The notes under the pieces were generated by a model. That model was not told where the DNA came from. It searched no databases and saw only the letters and a list, made by a program, of their open reading frames with translations. The position numbers and the translations under genes are program-made. This document shows positions 40,386 through 63,621 of a stretch of DNA of 64,000 bases, piece by piece. This stretch comes from Syngnathus acus (Eukaryota > Chordata > Actinopteri > Syngnathiformes > Syngnathidae): assembly GCF_901709675.1 (NCBI RefSeq), contig NC_051099.1:7626001-7690000 (forward strand), in the 5' to 3' direction. The stretch's first letter is position 1, and each line of letters starts with the position of its first letter.

Positions 40386-40436
40386 CCGGACCGGACGATG
40401 CGTTTTCTTGGCATCCATATTTGTAGCTGCAGCTTC
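40386..40436 (-). other. Exon-like interval, possible sipa1 upstream exon
   Basis: On the minus strand the acceptor TTTATTTTTCTTTTAG precedes 51 nt, which end at a GTACAG donor. The length is a multiple of three and the interval is open in the phase carried by the candidates on either side. No known protein matches. Confidence 0.3.
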
Positions 40437-43065
40437 CTAAAAGAAAAATAAAACCCCATTAATAATCACACCTGTTAAGTTTGAAATAAACATTCAATAT
40501 TATTCCATTGAGGAGGAGGGGGGGGATACAGTGTCCCACACCCTCCTCTCCTTTAATTACTGTACGCAGTCCCACCGGTCAGACCATATGGTTGTTGTGG
40601 GCTAGCAGGTCAACAGCGCTGGTCAACTCTGAGCAGCGTGGGGGTTAAAGGAGTTTGGGGGCAGGGAGGGGAGTGTGTGGGAGGCCGTGTTGTCGGAGCA
40701 GTGAGTGTCATGAGCAGATAAGAACCATTTTAAAAAATAAAAACAGGCATGTGTTGATAGGAGCCAAAAAGTGCAAAACCATTCATGCCAAAGTATGTGT
40801 AAGAAATGCCAGGTTTTGGTTACTAAAACGTGAGCCCAAGATGAATAAATCATTGCAATATTTATCACACAGGTGTGTGCTGACTCCCATCCAAGAAGAG
40901 TTTGAATGTGATCGGTTGAGTCAGAGCAGTCACATCCTTATTATTGTGTCAGCGCCCCTGTGCAAACGTATTATCCTAGTTATTGATTTTTTTCCCCCTT
41001 CCAGTCTCAAAAACTAATTGAGTTTATACAGCTTGTAGGTCACAATAATGGGGAAAAGATCTGAAATGAATTACAACATCTTGGTCTAATCTTTTATCTC
41101 AAAACCCTGACAGACCCCATCTTTGTATTTCAATTCAGTTCTTGTATTGGAGTTTATTAGATTGTGTAAATCTTAAAATAAGGCTTCAACTGAGTGTTTT
41201 TCCTGACGGAGTTTTGGGCATGGTTTTATATAAAATGCCTAATACTAATCCTGGATGGACCCCAAGAGAGGCACAATATAATCCTGCAGCTGTCATAAAT
41301 GAGAGACAGAATGCATTTACTGGATAAAATGAGTAGCGTTTGCCGAAGCCCAATATAAGCACTAAAGATGTTGCACGAGACGTCACGCGAGCCTCAGCCT
41401 TCCAACCAAGGGCATTCTTGTTTAAGTGACATTTCGAGGAATAAATCTATCAAACAATAAACAACACGAGTAATTTGATTGCACACAAGCCATTTGGTAA
41501 ACACGAATTCATCCGAGGCCGTATAAAAATTAGACGAAATTTTAAACTTAAGTGATGAGTCACGTGACTTTTACCTGCTCGCTTTTGAAATTGATTCCAA
41601 TGTTCCTCTAAAATGTCACGGAAGACACATTTTGTATTGTTTGGAATTTGGCAAACACGGAATATTAAATGCAATGCTGCTGGCTGGTGGTAATTACGCA
41701 AATGGCGACGGGTAAGTCAACGCTATGATACTGCCCTCTGCTGGTCAATTGTCAGACTGCGATCACAAACGTGACAGATTCTATTTATTCTGGCACAAAT
41801 ATCCCGCAAAATCACATTTTAAGCCGTTCAAATGACGCTTGCTTTCAATTCTTCTTTCACAGATAACCAATTGAAAACATCCGTCAAAAATAAGTGACTA
41901 AGTTTAAAATGGCAAAATACCTTATTTCTTGAAAAAACATACTTTCCACTCGTTTCCATCAAACAACTGTGTTCCACGTGGATATACGGACAAACTCAAC
42001 ACCTTTTTCCACACGTACTAATATCTTATGACATATCTTCTCCTATTGTGTTGTTACTTTACGGCATGTAAAAAAAAAAATTAGACAACAGTACACAAAA
42101 TGTACATTAATCTTTAACAGTTCAAGATGGCTTGTATGATAGGTACAATCAATTCCGGTATGGAGTCACAAAACATGGAAGCAGTTTATCTTACTGTAAA
42201 TTGAAAATGGATGATGACAATGGTTTAAGATGGATACCACCAGCATTAGGGATGCATAAAAGATTGTTTTATCATTGTTGAAATATGATCTACTGACTAT
42301 ACACGCAATTTAAAATTCTGAAATCTTAATCCGAATTAAATCTAAAGTGCTAGTACAGTATTTCTGAGGAGTTTGATAACAGCTCATGAAATGAGTTTAA
42401 CAGATTTCAACAGCCACCACAAGAGGGGCAATTGAGGGACATCAGGATTATCACTAAAATACATGAACATCAATTTTAAAAAGTATGCCAGGAAGATGCT
42501 TACTACACAACATAAGGTGTGGACATGCTTTCGGCCCTGAACACATGGTGTAAAGTTCTAAAAGGTTCCAGGGGTACTGGCACATGAACTCTGGAAACGG
42601 TAATGTGTGTGACACAATAATACTGCTGTACTTTCAACAAATGAACCTCAGGGAAAAGATGGATATTCAATTGATTTAAACATTTCCATTTGGAGGGGGA
42701 GGGGGGGGGGGAATTATACTTAGAAGAAATCCGCTTCAGAGGGTTAGAATTTCATGTTCAAATATGGCCCCACAAGAGATGTTGAGCATGTTTTAATTTG
42801 ATGTACCCTATTCACCACCTTTCATAAATTGCACAGTTTTGTATGAAGTTGATCATGTACCCAGCAGGGGGAGTGTTGTAGGTTTTGCTGAAGTCATTGT
42901 TCAAGATTTCCAATGTACAGTATTGAACAGATATTCACAATAGAAGCTTATGCAGTTTTTCTTTTTTTTTTTTTTAAACTTGTCCTGGGTTGGGTGGGAC
43001 TTCTGTATTGCAAAACCATTGTGATGCCAGCTTCATGCCTGCTGTCCAAATGATCCGAGGAGACT

Positions 43066-47945
<4,880 letters not shown>

Positions 47946-48070
47946 CTTTGCGAGCTGCAGCGGGGTGTTGTGGGAAAATGCCGGCCTACGTCAAAGGTAA
48001 CTAAACCAATCAGAAAATACTGCGACGGTATCTGCGGTAAGCGGAAGTCGGTAAACGAAAGAGGAAATGA
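47946..48070 (-). promoter_or_regulatory. kat5: kat5 promoter region
   Basis: This GC-richer block lies directly upstream of the kat5 start. CCAAT occurs at 48006-48010 on the plus strand (an inverted CCAAT box relative to kat5), next to ACGTCAAAG, a CRE-like half site, and TTGTGGGAAAATGCC. No TATA box is seen, as expected for a housekeeping gene. The start context is GAAAATGGCTGAC. Confidence 0.5.
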
Positions 48071-51000
48071 CATTCACGTGTCAAAAAGCGCCGAAATAAA
48101 CTAATCAAATCAATAATTTATTTTATGGGACACATCACTCTTCCACCAATGTTTAACTCCCGTGAGTAAAACAACTGACAATTTGCAAGCAATGGCAAAG
48201 GTTATAAATGATCTTTATTATAAGCATTAGAACAGATTTTAGGATACAGACCAACAATGTTTTTGAATGAAAATAATCTAACAAGTAATGATACACAAAT
48301 AATATCAGACAAAAATCGGTCCACACAAATTTGTACATAATGATAACCGTAGACAAATAAATCACCTTTGACAAGGAGTTTGGTAACTTCAATTCTAGCA
48401 TGATAAAAAAATGTGTCAAGACTGACTTGAACATGCATTTATATGCTGCATCCCTTCAACTTGCATCGTCCCTGAATACCGCTGATATGATACATGATGT
48501 GACTCAATTGGTGGATCGAACCAAGTACTTAGGACAATTTTAACATTTTGTTTGTCGAGTCAGTTATTGTAGGAATTGTTTGGATTTTCAAAGATTGTAG
48601 AAATGTGTCGATGTATCCATATTTCGGGCATTTTCTGTGGTTAGTAAACAAATGAGGCACCATAACCTTTTTAAAAAATATATCCTGATAAATACATAAT
48701 TTGAAATAGTAAAAGAAACATTATTTTTTTCATTTTTGTTTGTCTTCAACCACAGAGACAAACATTCCCACTCGGGTTAATGACTTCAACACCAGTGCTT
48801 TGTTCCTGTGTTAATTAACTTTTTTCTCTACCCAGCAGACAGTGTTTTTCTTTTTAATATCTTGCAGAGTCAGCAACCAGCTATGCTTTTTGATGTAATT
48901 TGAGGATGCTGAAAACACTATCTGTTGTGTTGGCAATAAATTGACTGCAATATTCCTTTCCTGCCACAATTTCCTGCACTTGAGAGGCAATTATCTTGAC
49001 ATGATCTGGCACAAAAGCAATACCTTCCCCGTGGCATTAACATCATTTAAAGTAGCATCGGCATTATATTCGAATTGTATCATTTCTGCTTTTACCATTG
49101 TAAAGCATCCATTAACATGCACATTAAAATGCCTTTTACTGAGCAGCCACCACAAAAATAAATATACATTTTCCTTAATGAGATGTGTCATTTAGAGTAG
49201 TTATTGCACACAATGCCATTGGCAATAAATTAAAGCTCTTAAATAAAGTTTATGTTATAAAACATACAAGAGACGATAGTTAGATGGGATGTTGGATTAT
49301 CAAATGTTACAATGTTTTCTATTGCTATTACTAACACAACCAGGCCCCCGCTACTGTATATTTGACCAAATTTCCAGAAAGGGAGTTACAATTTTTATCA
49401 TACCTTCTAAATGAACCACCATGTACAAAACAATGCACTTCACTTGCTATAGTCAGATTCAACAGTCAAAACCATCTTCTCCCTTCATACGTTTCAAGTG
49501 AAAATAACATGTATTATTGTTTTACAACTATGATTTTATCATAATAATACTGTAATTGTATATCATTGCCTCCTTTCATTGATTGTGTCTCACATGGTTA
49601 TCTTTTCACTCCTTCATTTCTCATTCACAGCAGCAACCCATCTTGGGTTTATCTTATTTCTTAGGTTATGCTTTCCCCAAGATGCATACACTTGTCGATG
49701 GGGGTCATAATTTTATCATGAAATTTCAGGTCCTTCAGTGTGCAGGAAACATTCTGTTGTACTCTCCAAATAGCACTCGTTAAACTTTAAGCTATAAAAA
49801 ATAAAATATAATACAAATAAATAAGATTTTAAAACATATACTGAAAAGTGCATTGTACTTGTATTTTTTTCACAGCATAACATATCCACTGTACAATTGT
49901 TGATTATATGCCTACATTATTTTATACATTATATTTAGGATTACTAAGTAGCATAGATTGAATAAGAAATATTTCATAGCAAGTCTACAGGAAAATAGTT
50001 GCATTGCCCTGAAACAAAGATGCATGTTTGTGTGTATGTATGTGTGTGCGTGCGTCCATGTGTGGCTGAGAAACAGACAAACAGACAGAGAGACGAACAT
50101 GTACAGTGATATAAGTTGTATGCGCAAACATTCAGCATTGAAGCAGACAAAGCTTGTATCATTCTAGTTCAGAGGCACACAATCAGCCCAGCCAGCATTT
50201 CAAGTAACGAGCATTGTTTTGGAAAATGCACATCAGTCAGACATCAGCAATTCTGGATGATGGAGACAAGAAAAGATAATTCCATCATGGACGGAGGGGG
50301 AGGCCAAAGAATCACACAAGTACTTGGACGGATTGCTTCAGACAGAAGAGTAACAGCGATTAGACGGGCGTCTTTTTTTTTTTTTGTTATTCCCCCCCTC
50401 ACCCACCCTTAGCTCAGCTACAGCACTTTTCTTAAGTGCAGCCAGTTGAGTTCTGATAGCCCTCTGTATCAGGATGGAAGCAGCAATCATGTCTGTTTTG
50501 TCCAAGGTTGTCTGCGTGCTTCCTGGATGCCTCCCTGATACAAATAAAGAGGTCTTATCCTGGCAGCAAATGAGTAAGACTCACTGATGACATCTTTACA
50601 AATCCTTCATCCTCAGTCTTATTCATGGTGCGCGCCATTAGGCCTGTGAAAATGATCCGTCGTGGGGTAGGAAAGTCAATCTGTGGCAGTTGGTATGTTA
50701 CATTTGCATCCCTAAAAAGGAGACACTGAACTCAGGGAAAGTGGGAGCTGACAAAAGGTCCTGGCACTTGAAGTTTCCACTTTCCCTGCTCACAACAGGA
50801 ATGTATTTTTCTTGAAATACGGGTGTTTCAATTAAACACCAATCATTTTATTTCCTGTGAATCTAGGATTTCTATCTAGGCATTGAGAGACAAAAAGTAA
50901 TTGATGCGCCACTCTCCTTGGAAACAAGTACACATTCCAGATTCTTAGTTGAATTAAACATGCTTTCTGTTTCTTTTGCCATGGTTCATATGTATAGTGA

Positions 51001-51134
51001 AGATGAGCAGTCAGTCCTGTGATGACAATCATAGAAGCAATCCAAGTAGGACAACGAATGAGGGGACGGCGTGAGGAAACATCCATGTACAACAAGCAGT
51101 TTTATGGGTAACTGATATCAACGAGCCGATCCCC
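47946..51134. other. Gap between kat5 promoter and abcg4 stop
   Basis: Beyond the kat5 promoter (to ~48.07 kb) the sequence is AT-rich with no coding exon. TTTATT motifs near 48.1-48.2 kb (AATAAA on the minus strand) could end a ~2.9-kb abcg4 3' UTR; nearer signals are also possible. A poly(T) run lies near 50370-50385. I see nothing else. Confidence 0.5.
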
Positions 51135-57237
<6,103 letters not shown>

Positions 57238-58402
57238 GCTGAAAAAGACACACAGATAAATGACCCATTTGAGTTAATAAAGTCAAATTTCTACACTGAC
57301 ATCTCACGAGACAAAGAATAGATTTTAAAATCTTGCTCGGCTCTGAATGGATAATAAAGATAATAATGTGGCTGTTGAGTGCAGTGATATGGATGGTTGA
57401 AGTATTATATTGCGCGGTCACAAAAAGTAGACCCTTGGGTGCTGATGTACCCTTGACAGTTGACTTACATAGCTTCAGAGTTATCTTTTTGTCCCTGGAA
57501 AAGATTGTAGTGGAGTCGACCGGTGCTGTCGAATGATAAGACACGTTAATTGAGGGATGAAAATATGTCTGCACTGCTCTATTTCTGGCATTGCAATTGG
57601 AAGGGTGTTTCTAATTTCACTCTTTTGCTTCTTACATAAGATAAAAGTCCAGAAACATCACAGTATGCTGCTGTGTAATTATGGAATTAATAATAAAATA
57701 ATATTTTTAAAAATGGGCCTGGTTTTATTCATAATACCAGGTCTTGTTTTCTAGCTGTCTAGTATACTGGAATCCTTTGGCAGATCTGTTAAATGAACAT
57801 TCGCAAAAATGAGTCACCTTGTCAAATGATGCGATTCCTGACAATTACCTTAACTCGCTGCTTGAAGGCATGATTGCGAAGGTTAAAAGCTGATGTCTGG
57901 TTTCAGTTTTGCTCATTTAAACGGCCATCTGTAAAATCTGGCAATACATATGCTGGAAAACATTTGAACTCAAAACATTCTGTCTTCAGATATCTTTGGA
58001 GCCTTTCCCAGCATAGCATATATTTAATATGACCCATCCCTGTGTCATGATAGTCCACCTTAATGTGTTGCTCAAGCAGAAAGGTGTGGTGTTTAAATCT
58101 TTTCCAGAATTGCACGTCATCGGCCAAACCTGTGTGTTCATATGATCAGTGTGTGAAAAACATGCACTGCAGTCTTGTGCAATAAAATATGCTCACATAA
58201 AGAACCTTGACCATGGCTCTTCTATTGATCACCATGCCATTAGTGAATTCCCATTACCAGGCTACATATAGGCCCTGTAAAACTGACTTTAATGGCCTCT
58301 TGCTCAGATGAAGGCCTGCCTGTTGTGTCATCCTGTGTGGCGCCCACAGCTGAGACACATGCAAGTCTACTATGTATATGTAAGGATGAAATATGCTTAT
58401 TA

Positions 58403-58708
58403 TTCATTATCCATCCATTTTTTTGCACTGTTTATCTGTGAGCTGGAGCCCATCCCAGCTGACTTAGGGACAGAGGCGGAGCACACCCTGATTGGTTGCC
58501 AGCCAAATTTAGGGCAAACCATTCACACTCACATTCAAAACTATTTGGAGTTTGAATTATTTTAAGCATGGTTTTAGAATGTAGGGGAAAGCCAGAGTAC
58601 CACCAAGAATGGGGAGAACTTGCAAATTCAGATAGGCCTGTGCCTGGATTCGAACACCAGTTTAACTGTGAGGCGGATGTGCTAACCACTAGGGCACCGT
58701 GCTGCCGC
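58403..58708 (-). mobile_element. Near-complete tRNA-derived SINE, reverse orientation
   Basis: Read on the minus strand it starts GCGGCAGCACGGTGCCCTAG, continues TGGTTAGCACATCC (A-box) and TGTTCGAATCC (B-box), then the body with GTTCTCCCCATTC and GGTTGCCAACC-like segments, and ends AGCTGGGATGGGCTCCAGC plus an ATCCATCC-type tail. This layout, a Pol III tRNA-like head plus a conserved tail, matches an abundant teleost SINE. It is about 305 bp with scattered decay. Confidence 0.7.
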
Positions 58709-59958
58709 TTGTTATTTAATGATTAGCTGTTCTGCGTGGATAAATAAAAGCAGCTATAAACTGCAATCTGACAAGAATGAAAATGCCCTATAGCTGAAAA
58801 TCCATTGTGACATACTAATCATGAATGTTTCATGAATGTTTACATGACGGTCACATCAGTAAAAGGTAGACATTCCTTTACATTGCTGTATTATGCACTT
58901 ACTTAGTGTTGTGTGTTGAAACGAGCAAGTGAGACGCCTGTTTTCGCTCCCTGGGTGGGATAGCAACAGTCCACAGGAGATCCCTTCGGGAAAAAAACAA
59001 CACAATCCCAGCACATCAGAAGCGCCAACAAATACTCCCAGCCGGCGCGTTGATGGAGAGTCCAGGGCAAAAACAATCCAGTTGGTTTGCAAAAATAGCA
59101 CGGCTGTTTCTCGTCAAAAGATCTCCCGGGGTGCGGCAGCCGCTCATGGTGTCATCATCATCCCGCATGCTCTGCACAGGCAACTCCCGAGATTAAAATC
59201 ATGTCCGGCGTCAAACTACAGCCGTACCCCACTGAGATAACCTTTATCTTTTATCTTATCCATCCACTGTGAGCCTGCATCCCAAATTTCGTTTGATGTT
59301 GATGGAGGAGGATGAGAGGATGGTTGAAAAACCTCCACTTGGCTTCTCGGACGGAACTAAAGTGCTGCAACAGTAGCTCGACGTGCGGACGTCGGACGGT
59401 CAGTCGGTCGGTGATCTCGTATGAGTGGGGTGCGCACGCCGGTCTGGGAGGTTGCAGGGCGTTGCTGATGGAGAAGGAAAAAGGAGAAGAATAAAACGCA
59501 AAAATAATTGGTCAGTTTTCTGCTTATCCCATCCAGCATGTGTGCATTCACTGCATGCACACTTACGCGTAGACTAACAATTACATCATTCAAGGTAAGA
59601 TCCTGAATTTAAAAAAAAAAAACATTCACAAGCACGACGACTTCATTCCCCTAATCAAAATGTTAATTACGTTTGAATATAAAAGCAAACAGTGAGGGTA
59701 AACAGTGGAGAGGATTTGCGTGCTCCACTGTCTCTTTAACGCCCGCACCTGCGCAGCTGCCCGGTGCTGATGCTGCAGTGGCCGGGTTATTTTCGGTAAA
59801 TCAGCCGGGGTTACTCGCGTTCAAGTGGGCCCAACATGTCTTACATCACCCCAAGGGAGGCCATCAATTCCGTTTTGAGCCAATCACACCTGACTCTTTT
59901 TCAGAGCCGTTTAACAGGAGCCCTTCATATCCATCTCATGTGAGCAATTTAATTTAAC

Positions 59959-60040
59959 AAGTGTCAAACTCAAGGCCCAAGGGCCACATCACTTCATGTG
60001 GCCCGCTAAAGCAAATCATGTGTCCATTTCAAGTTTATTG
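59959..60040 (+). mobile_element. hAT-like repeat fragment
   Basis: GTGTCAAACTCAAGGCCCAA, then GGGCCACATC and ATGTGGCCCGCTAAAGCAAA, resembles the end of a widespread vertebrate hAT (Charlie-like) non-autonomous family (GTGTCAAACTCAAGGCCCGG..GGCCCGC). Only one end is visible, with no target duplication, so it is a truncated copy. Confidence 0.5.
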
Positions 60041-60394
60041 CTAAAATCCATAGCTAAATTACATGCCATCTTCACTCGTCGTAACGCTGAGCTATTGTAA
60101 GCTTCTTTATTGTTACCAAACCGTTTTTTTTTTTGTTGATAAATGAATGAACAACCTATTTTGGTCTTCAAAAGAGTACTCCAGATTGCTTGACATATTT
60201 GCCCTGTGGAAATAAGGATTGCTTTTGTTCACCTACCTTTGTAAGAATCCACTTCTCCTCTTACAAAGGCAAGTGATTTATAATGAAAATGACACTCTGC
60301 TGTAAAGATAGAGAGCAAACACTTTTACAACTCAACAAAGAATGTATTTGTAAAGCTATATAACGGAAGGTATTAGCTGTCCAGGTGAGGGCCA

Positions 60395-60402
60395 TATAAA
60401 TA
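60395..60402 (+). promoter_or_regulatory. TATA box of the DUF4430 gene
   Basis: TATAAATA lies 37 bases before the ATG at 60439. That predicts a start near 60425 and a very short leader. TATA-driven promoters suit tissue-specific secreted proteins. Confidence 0.6.
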
Positions 60403-60438
60403 CAAGAGACGTGAGAGGGAAGGGAACAGTCATACAAG

Positions 60439-61583
60439 ATGGCTTCAACAAGAATGGCACTCCTCTCCATGGGCCTGCTGCTATTTTCTGTTCAAGAGAC
60501 CCTCACCGTCAAGGGTAATTATTTTGCATTCATTAAAAATAAGCAGATAACAATTGGCTTTCTGAAAAGTATTTTCATGTGTGAATCTCTATAATGTAAT
60601 ATTTTTCTATTTAGAATACTGAACAAAAATAACTTTGACTCACTTGTGTTGTGGAACTTGCTATGCAGGACAGGCCTCAGTTGCCATTAGACTGTCTGTG
60701 GAGAACGATCTGTCTAACTTGACCCCTGAGACCTATTTGACGTCCGTGGTGAAAGGAGGGGTGCTGCTGGGGGCTTTGAGGAGAATACAGGAGATGCAGC
60801 CTCACTTCAGGTAACAACACGCACGTGTTGATCTCAGCTGGGGGTTTTTCAAAGTCTAGCTTATGCGTTACATCCACCAGTTTCACCCTGAAGGAAGACC
60901 CAAACTACGGCCTGTTTCTGGAAAGTGTGAATGGCGTAGCTGGAAGTGAAAAGGAGCAAACTTACTGGGAGATTCTGTCAGAAGACTCGGGGGAATACAC
61001 GCGCTTGGATGTGGGTGAGTTTCCTCTCCAGAGCAAATCACATCTGAGGGAGACTTAATGAGCTGTAATGAGACATGGGGATTTTGGTTTGCATCCACTC
61101 ATTGCTTTGGGACATCCTTTTGTGTAACGGCTCTGCTGTAATAAATTATGAACAGTATTAGGTCCAAATAAATAATCTAATTTCCATCACACATTATTCC
61201 TTTATAATACAACAGGTAAAAGTTACATTTTAAAGGATGTCGAAGGTTTCACACCGCATCCATTCACATTGTTCCAAAGATGAACTAAGACTCAAAATAT
61301 GAAGAAGCAGATTGCTTTATTGATATAAAATGGGCACAACTGCCCCTCAAAATTCACACTCCTACCACAAAAGAAAAAAAACTGAGAATCTTTTCTTTGT
61401 TTTAATAAACCACTTTTCAAGGTAACTGGAAAATGAATGTGAAATTAACTGTGCAGTAAAAATGTGCCCCCCACGCCCCCTCCAACCATGTTTCTTTCGT
61501 GTGTTTTCACAGGAATTGGCTGCTACACACCAGCGGAAGATGAACACATAGTGCTGAGGTTCAGGAGTTGGGCCATCATCTGA
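60439..61583 (+). CDS. Small secreted protein with a lone transcobalamin-like C-terminal (DUF4430) domain
   Basis: Four coding exons, 60439-60514, 60669-60810, 60881-61014 and 61513-61583, join in frame to 140 aa. Residues 1-24 form a signal peptide (MALLSMGLLLFSVQE). The rest resembles the beta-rich C-terminal cap of cobalamin carriers (transcobalamin, intrinsic factor): GGVLLGALRRIQEMQ, YGLFLESVNG, YWEILSEDSGEY and a closing GIGCYTPAEDEHIVLRFRSW. In the carriers this domain follows an alpha/alpha barrel, which is absent here, so cobalamin binding alone is doubtful. A single Cys remains in the mature chain. Fish genomes have small intrinsic-factor-like genes of this kind; I do not know an accepted name. 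AATAAA at 61731-61736 is a candidate poly(A) signal. Confidence 0.82.
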
Positions 61584-62536
61584 ATCATTTGTGACACTGT
61601 CAACTGATAACTTCTTTTTGATTTAATGCAGAAGGCGATGTAAGGTTTAGAAAAAATACAGCACTATCTGGTGGTTAACATTGGTAATGAAGTATCCAAA
61701 TGTGCCTTACAAATCAGACCCTAAAATATTAATAAAATACAGCTTAAAAAAAGAAACATTTTGCAAGACATTTTTTTGCATACCTTTCTACAGTGCTGTG
61801 TTTAAAGAAACAAACTATCCAACAACATTGTCTGTGTTAAACGTGCCCTGTGAGCTACTCACAGTGCTGCTCCGCCCTTTTGCAATGAGATTAAGGGTTC
61901 AGATCCCCGAGGGACAGATGGACGACGCAGTGGAGCCACTAATCCACACAGTTCCATTCCTCTCGTGTGTTTAACTTACAATAAACTACACACTAAAGTG
62001 CACATAAACACTAATGTAGACTGTAAATATCAAGTCTGATTCTTGGATCAATAATAAGCTTTGAGAAAAGCTGATACCATCTCTTGGAATGTGTTGAGGA
62101 ATCCAAAGATTGGCCCGGTCCAATTAATATAGATATAGGCATAATAAAGATATCAAGATTGACTCAATTAATGTTACTTGCGTTGACTTTATAGCTCAGT
62201 TACACCAGATGAACAATCTGCTGTCCTTCTGTTCTGCAGGGGATGTCTCCTGTTACTTTATTTAGCCTACAGATACTGAAAACACAGAAAAGAGATGGGT
62301 CATACACACTGTGGGATTTTACTTTAGAACCTACAGAGTGACTGATGCTAAAGGGAAAACACAGAAGTAACAATCAGAGTATAATTGACTTGTAAAGTGA
62401 CTCTTAGATAAATTGCACAAGAACTATAATCCTCATAACAACCACAGTATTGATGATAATGGTTGTAGCTGTAGACCCTGAAGCAACAATTAGAGGGGAG
62501 AATTGATGAGTTTTGTAGTATGTTAAGGCCCCAAAG
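61584..62536. other. Gap between two convergent small secreted-protein genes
   Basis: Contains the 3' UTR of the DUF4430 gene, with AATAAA at 61731-61736. On the minus strand, AATAAA at 62257-62262 could serve the sushi gene. Just upstream of that signal in gene sense is an acceptor-like TATCTGTAG followed by GCTAA. Nothing else is recognised. Confidence 0.5.
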
Positions 62537-63621
62537 CTACTTACGGCATGATAAAGCACAGTCGCAGATGCAAGGGATACACTGAGAGAAGAAACGCTTC
62601 CAGCCGGTCTCCTTCTTCTTGCAGTTGTGTATCTGAGCGCAGCCTTGTTTGGGAGGACCCGAGTAGCTTTTATATTCACAGGTAGCGTTGCAGGTTCCAT
62701 TGAGTTCCCTCTCACTGATTTCAATGGACCCCTTTTTGCACATTCCTACAAATAAGATTGAGGGAGGGGGCAATTATAAGAGGGAGAAATAGTGCTGCAG
62801 TGTTTTGATACCATAGTGTTTACATACTGAGGCAGAAAGGTTTCGGCGTCCATAGGCCATTAGATTGGCAAGTCCGGGTGTCGTTTCCCACTAGCATGAA
62901 GCCAGGAAGACAGGAGTACCTCAGTACAGATCCCACCCACCAGTCATCTCCATCCACCATTCCATTAAAATCCACATCTGGCTTCCCGCAGTTCACTATC
63001 ATCAAATGTAAAAAGCATAAGACCAAGCTATATACTAATTAGGACTCAAGTGTCCTTTTATTCTCGCATTACCTCTGCACAGAGACTTGTAACCCAGCCA
63101 GCAGCAGCTTGAGTCGCCACAGGGATCTCGCTTGAGTTCATGGTGGCGCGCCTTGCAGCCCGGCAGACAAAGTGGGGCTGTCCCTGACCAGTAGAGGTCA
63201 CCTAGGAAATCTGGTTGGCCAATCCATTCGGTGTCACCTACTGGAAACACTTTGGTTACTTTTTTTTTTAAATAACATCTACGGCAGTGACAGGTGACTA
63301 GATAAAATTGTTGAAGATCTGCACGTGACTGTCTTTCTTCAATTCCTGCAAATATGCTGCATTAGTTAGCTAGCTGTGCAGGGCTAGATTTCACAATCAC
63401 ACTCGGGTGAATGATACTGCACTAAGACAAAATGTAACTTCAAGCAGACAAGAGTTCATCTAAAACAGTTCCCGTCATGAACTCAGCTTTATCAGCAAAG
63501 TAAACAGAGCAGCAGAATTGATCTTACCACTAACTTCTACCTCTTCGATCCATTCAGACACCTGAGAAGTTGCACTCTGCAAGGATGTAAAAAACAGCAG
63601 CAGCAGGGGATGAAACCTCAT
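62537..63621 (-). CDS. Secreted cysteine-rich protein with one sushi (CCP) domain, not identified
   Basis: Four coding exons, 5' to 3': 63528-63621, 63073-63240, 62828-62995, 62537-62745, all with phase-1 junctions, giving 212 aa. Residues 1-19 are a signal peptide (MRFHPLLLLFFTSLQSATS). Exon 2 encodes a Cys/Trp-rich module with GDLYWSGTAPLCLPGCK and GDSSCCWLGYKSLC. Exon 3 encodes a classical sushi domain (VNCGKPDVDFNG.. RYSCLPGFMLVGNDTRTCQS.. GLWTPKPFC, four Cys). Exon 4 is a basic Cys-rich tail with two possible N-glycosylation sites (NGT, NAT). The reading frame ends at TAG, but the last codons CGTAAG overlap a strong donor (C/GTAAGT). Splicing to an acceptor near 62264 would also terminate after the same Arg. 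Sushi modules suggest binding to proteins outside the cell, for example in complement or matrix, but the role is unknown. Confidence 0.75.

Larger units (their letters stand above)
57238..60438. other. Upstream region of abcg4 and gap to the DUF4430 gene
   Basis: The abcg4 coding start is preceded by an acceptor, so a leader exon should lie to the right. Two minus-strand donors of good consensus are visible: CACTAA/GTAAGTGC (exon end at 58903) and CTACGC/GTAAGTGT (exon end at 59567). The GC-richer 59.0-59.5 kb block could be the abcg4 promoter, but I cannot choose between them. A full SINE (58.4-58.7 kb) and a hAT-like fragment (59.96-60.04 kb) are listed separately. No protein exon is supported. 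Confidence 0.45.

Noticed and set aside
41702-41711. Plus-strand ATGGCGACGG followed by a GTAAGT donor, like a first coding exon
   Set aside because: No matching downstream plus-strand exons before kat5 and no recognisable protein (I looked for an RNASEH2C-like gene, the human neighbour of KAT5). Likely chance.
61681-61974. Plus-strand 97-aa ORF after the DUF4430 gene
   Set aside because: Overlaps the likely poly(A) signal of that gene, has no similarity to a known family and no coding signature.
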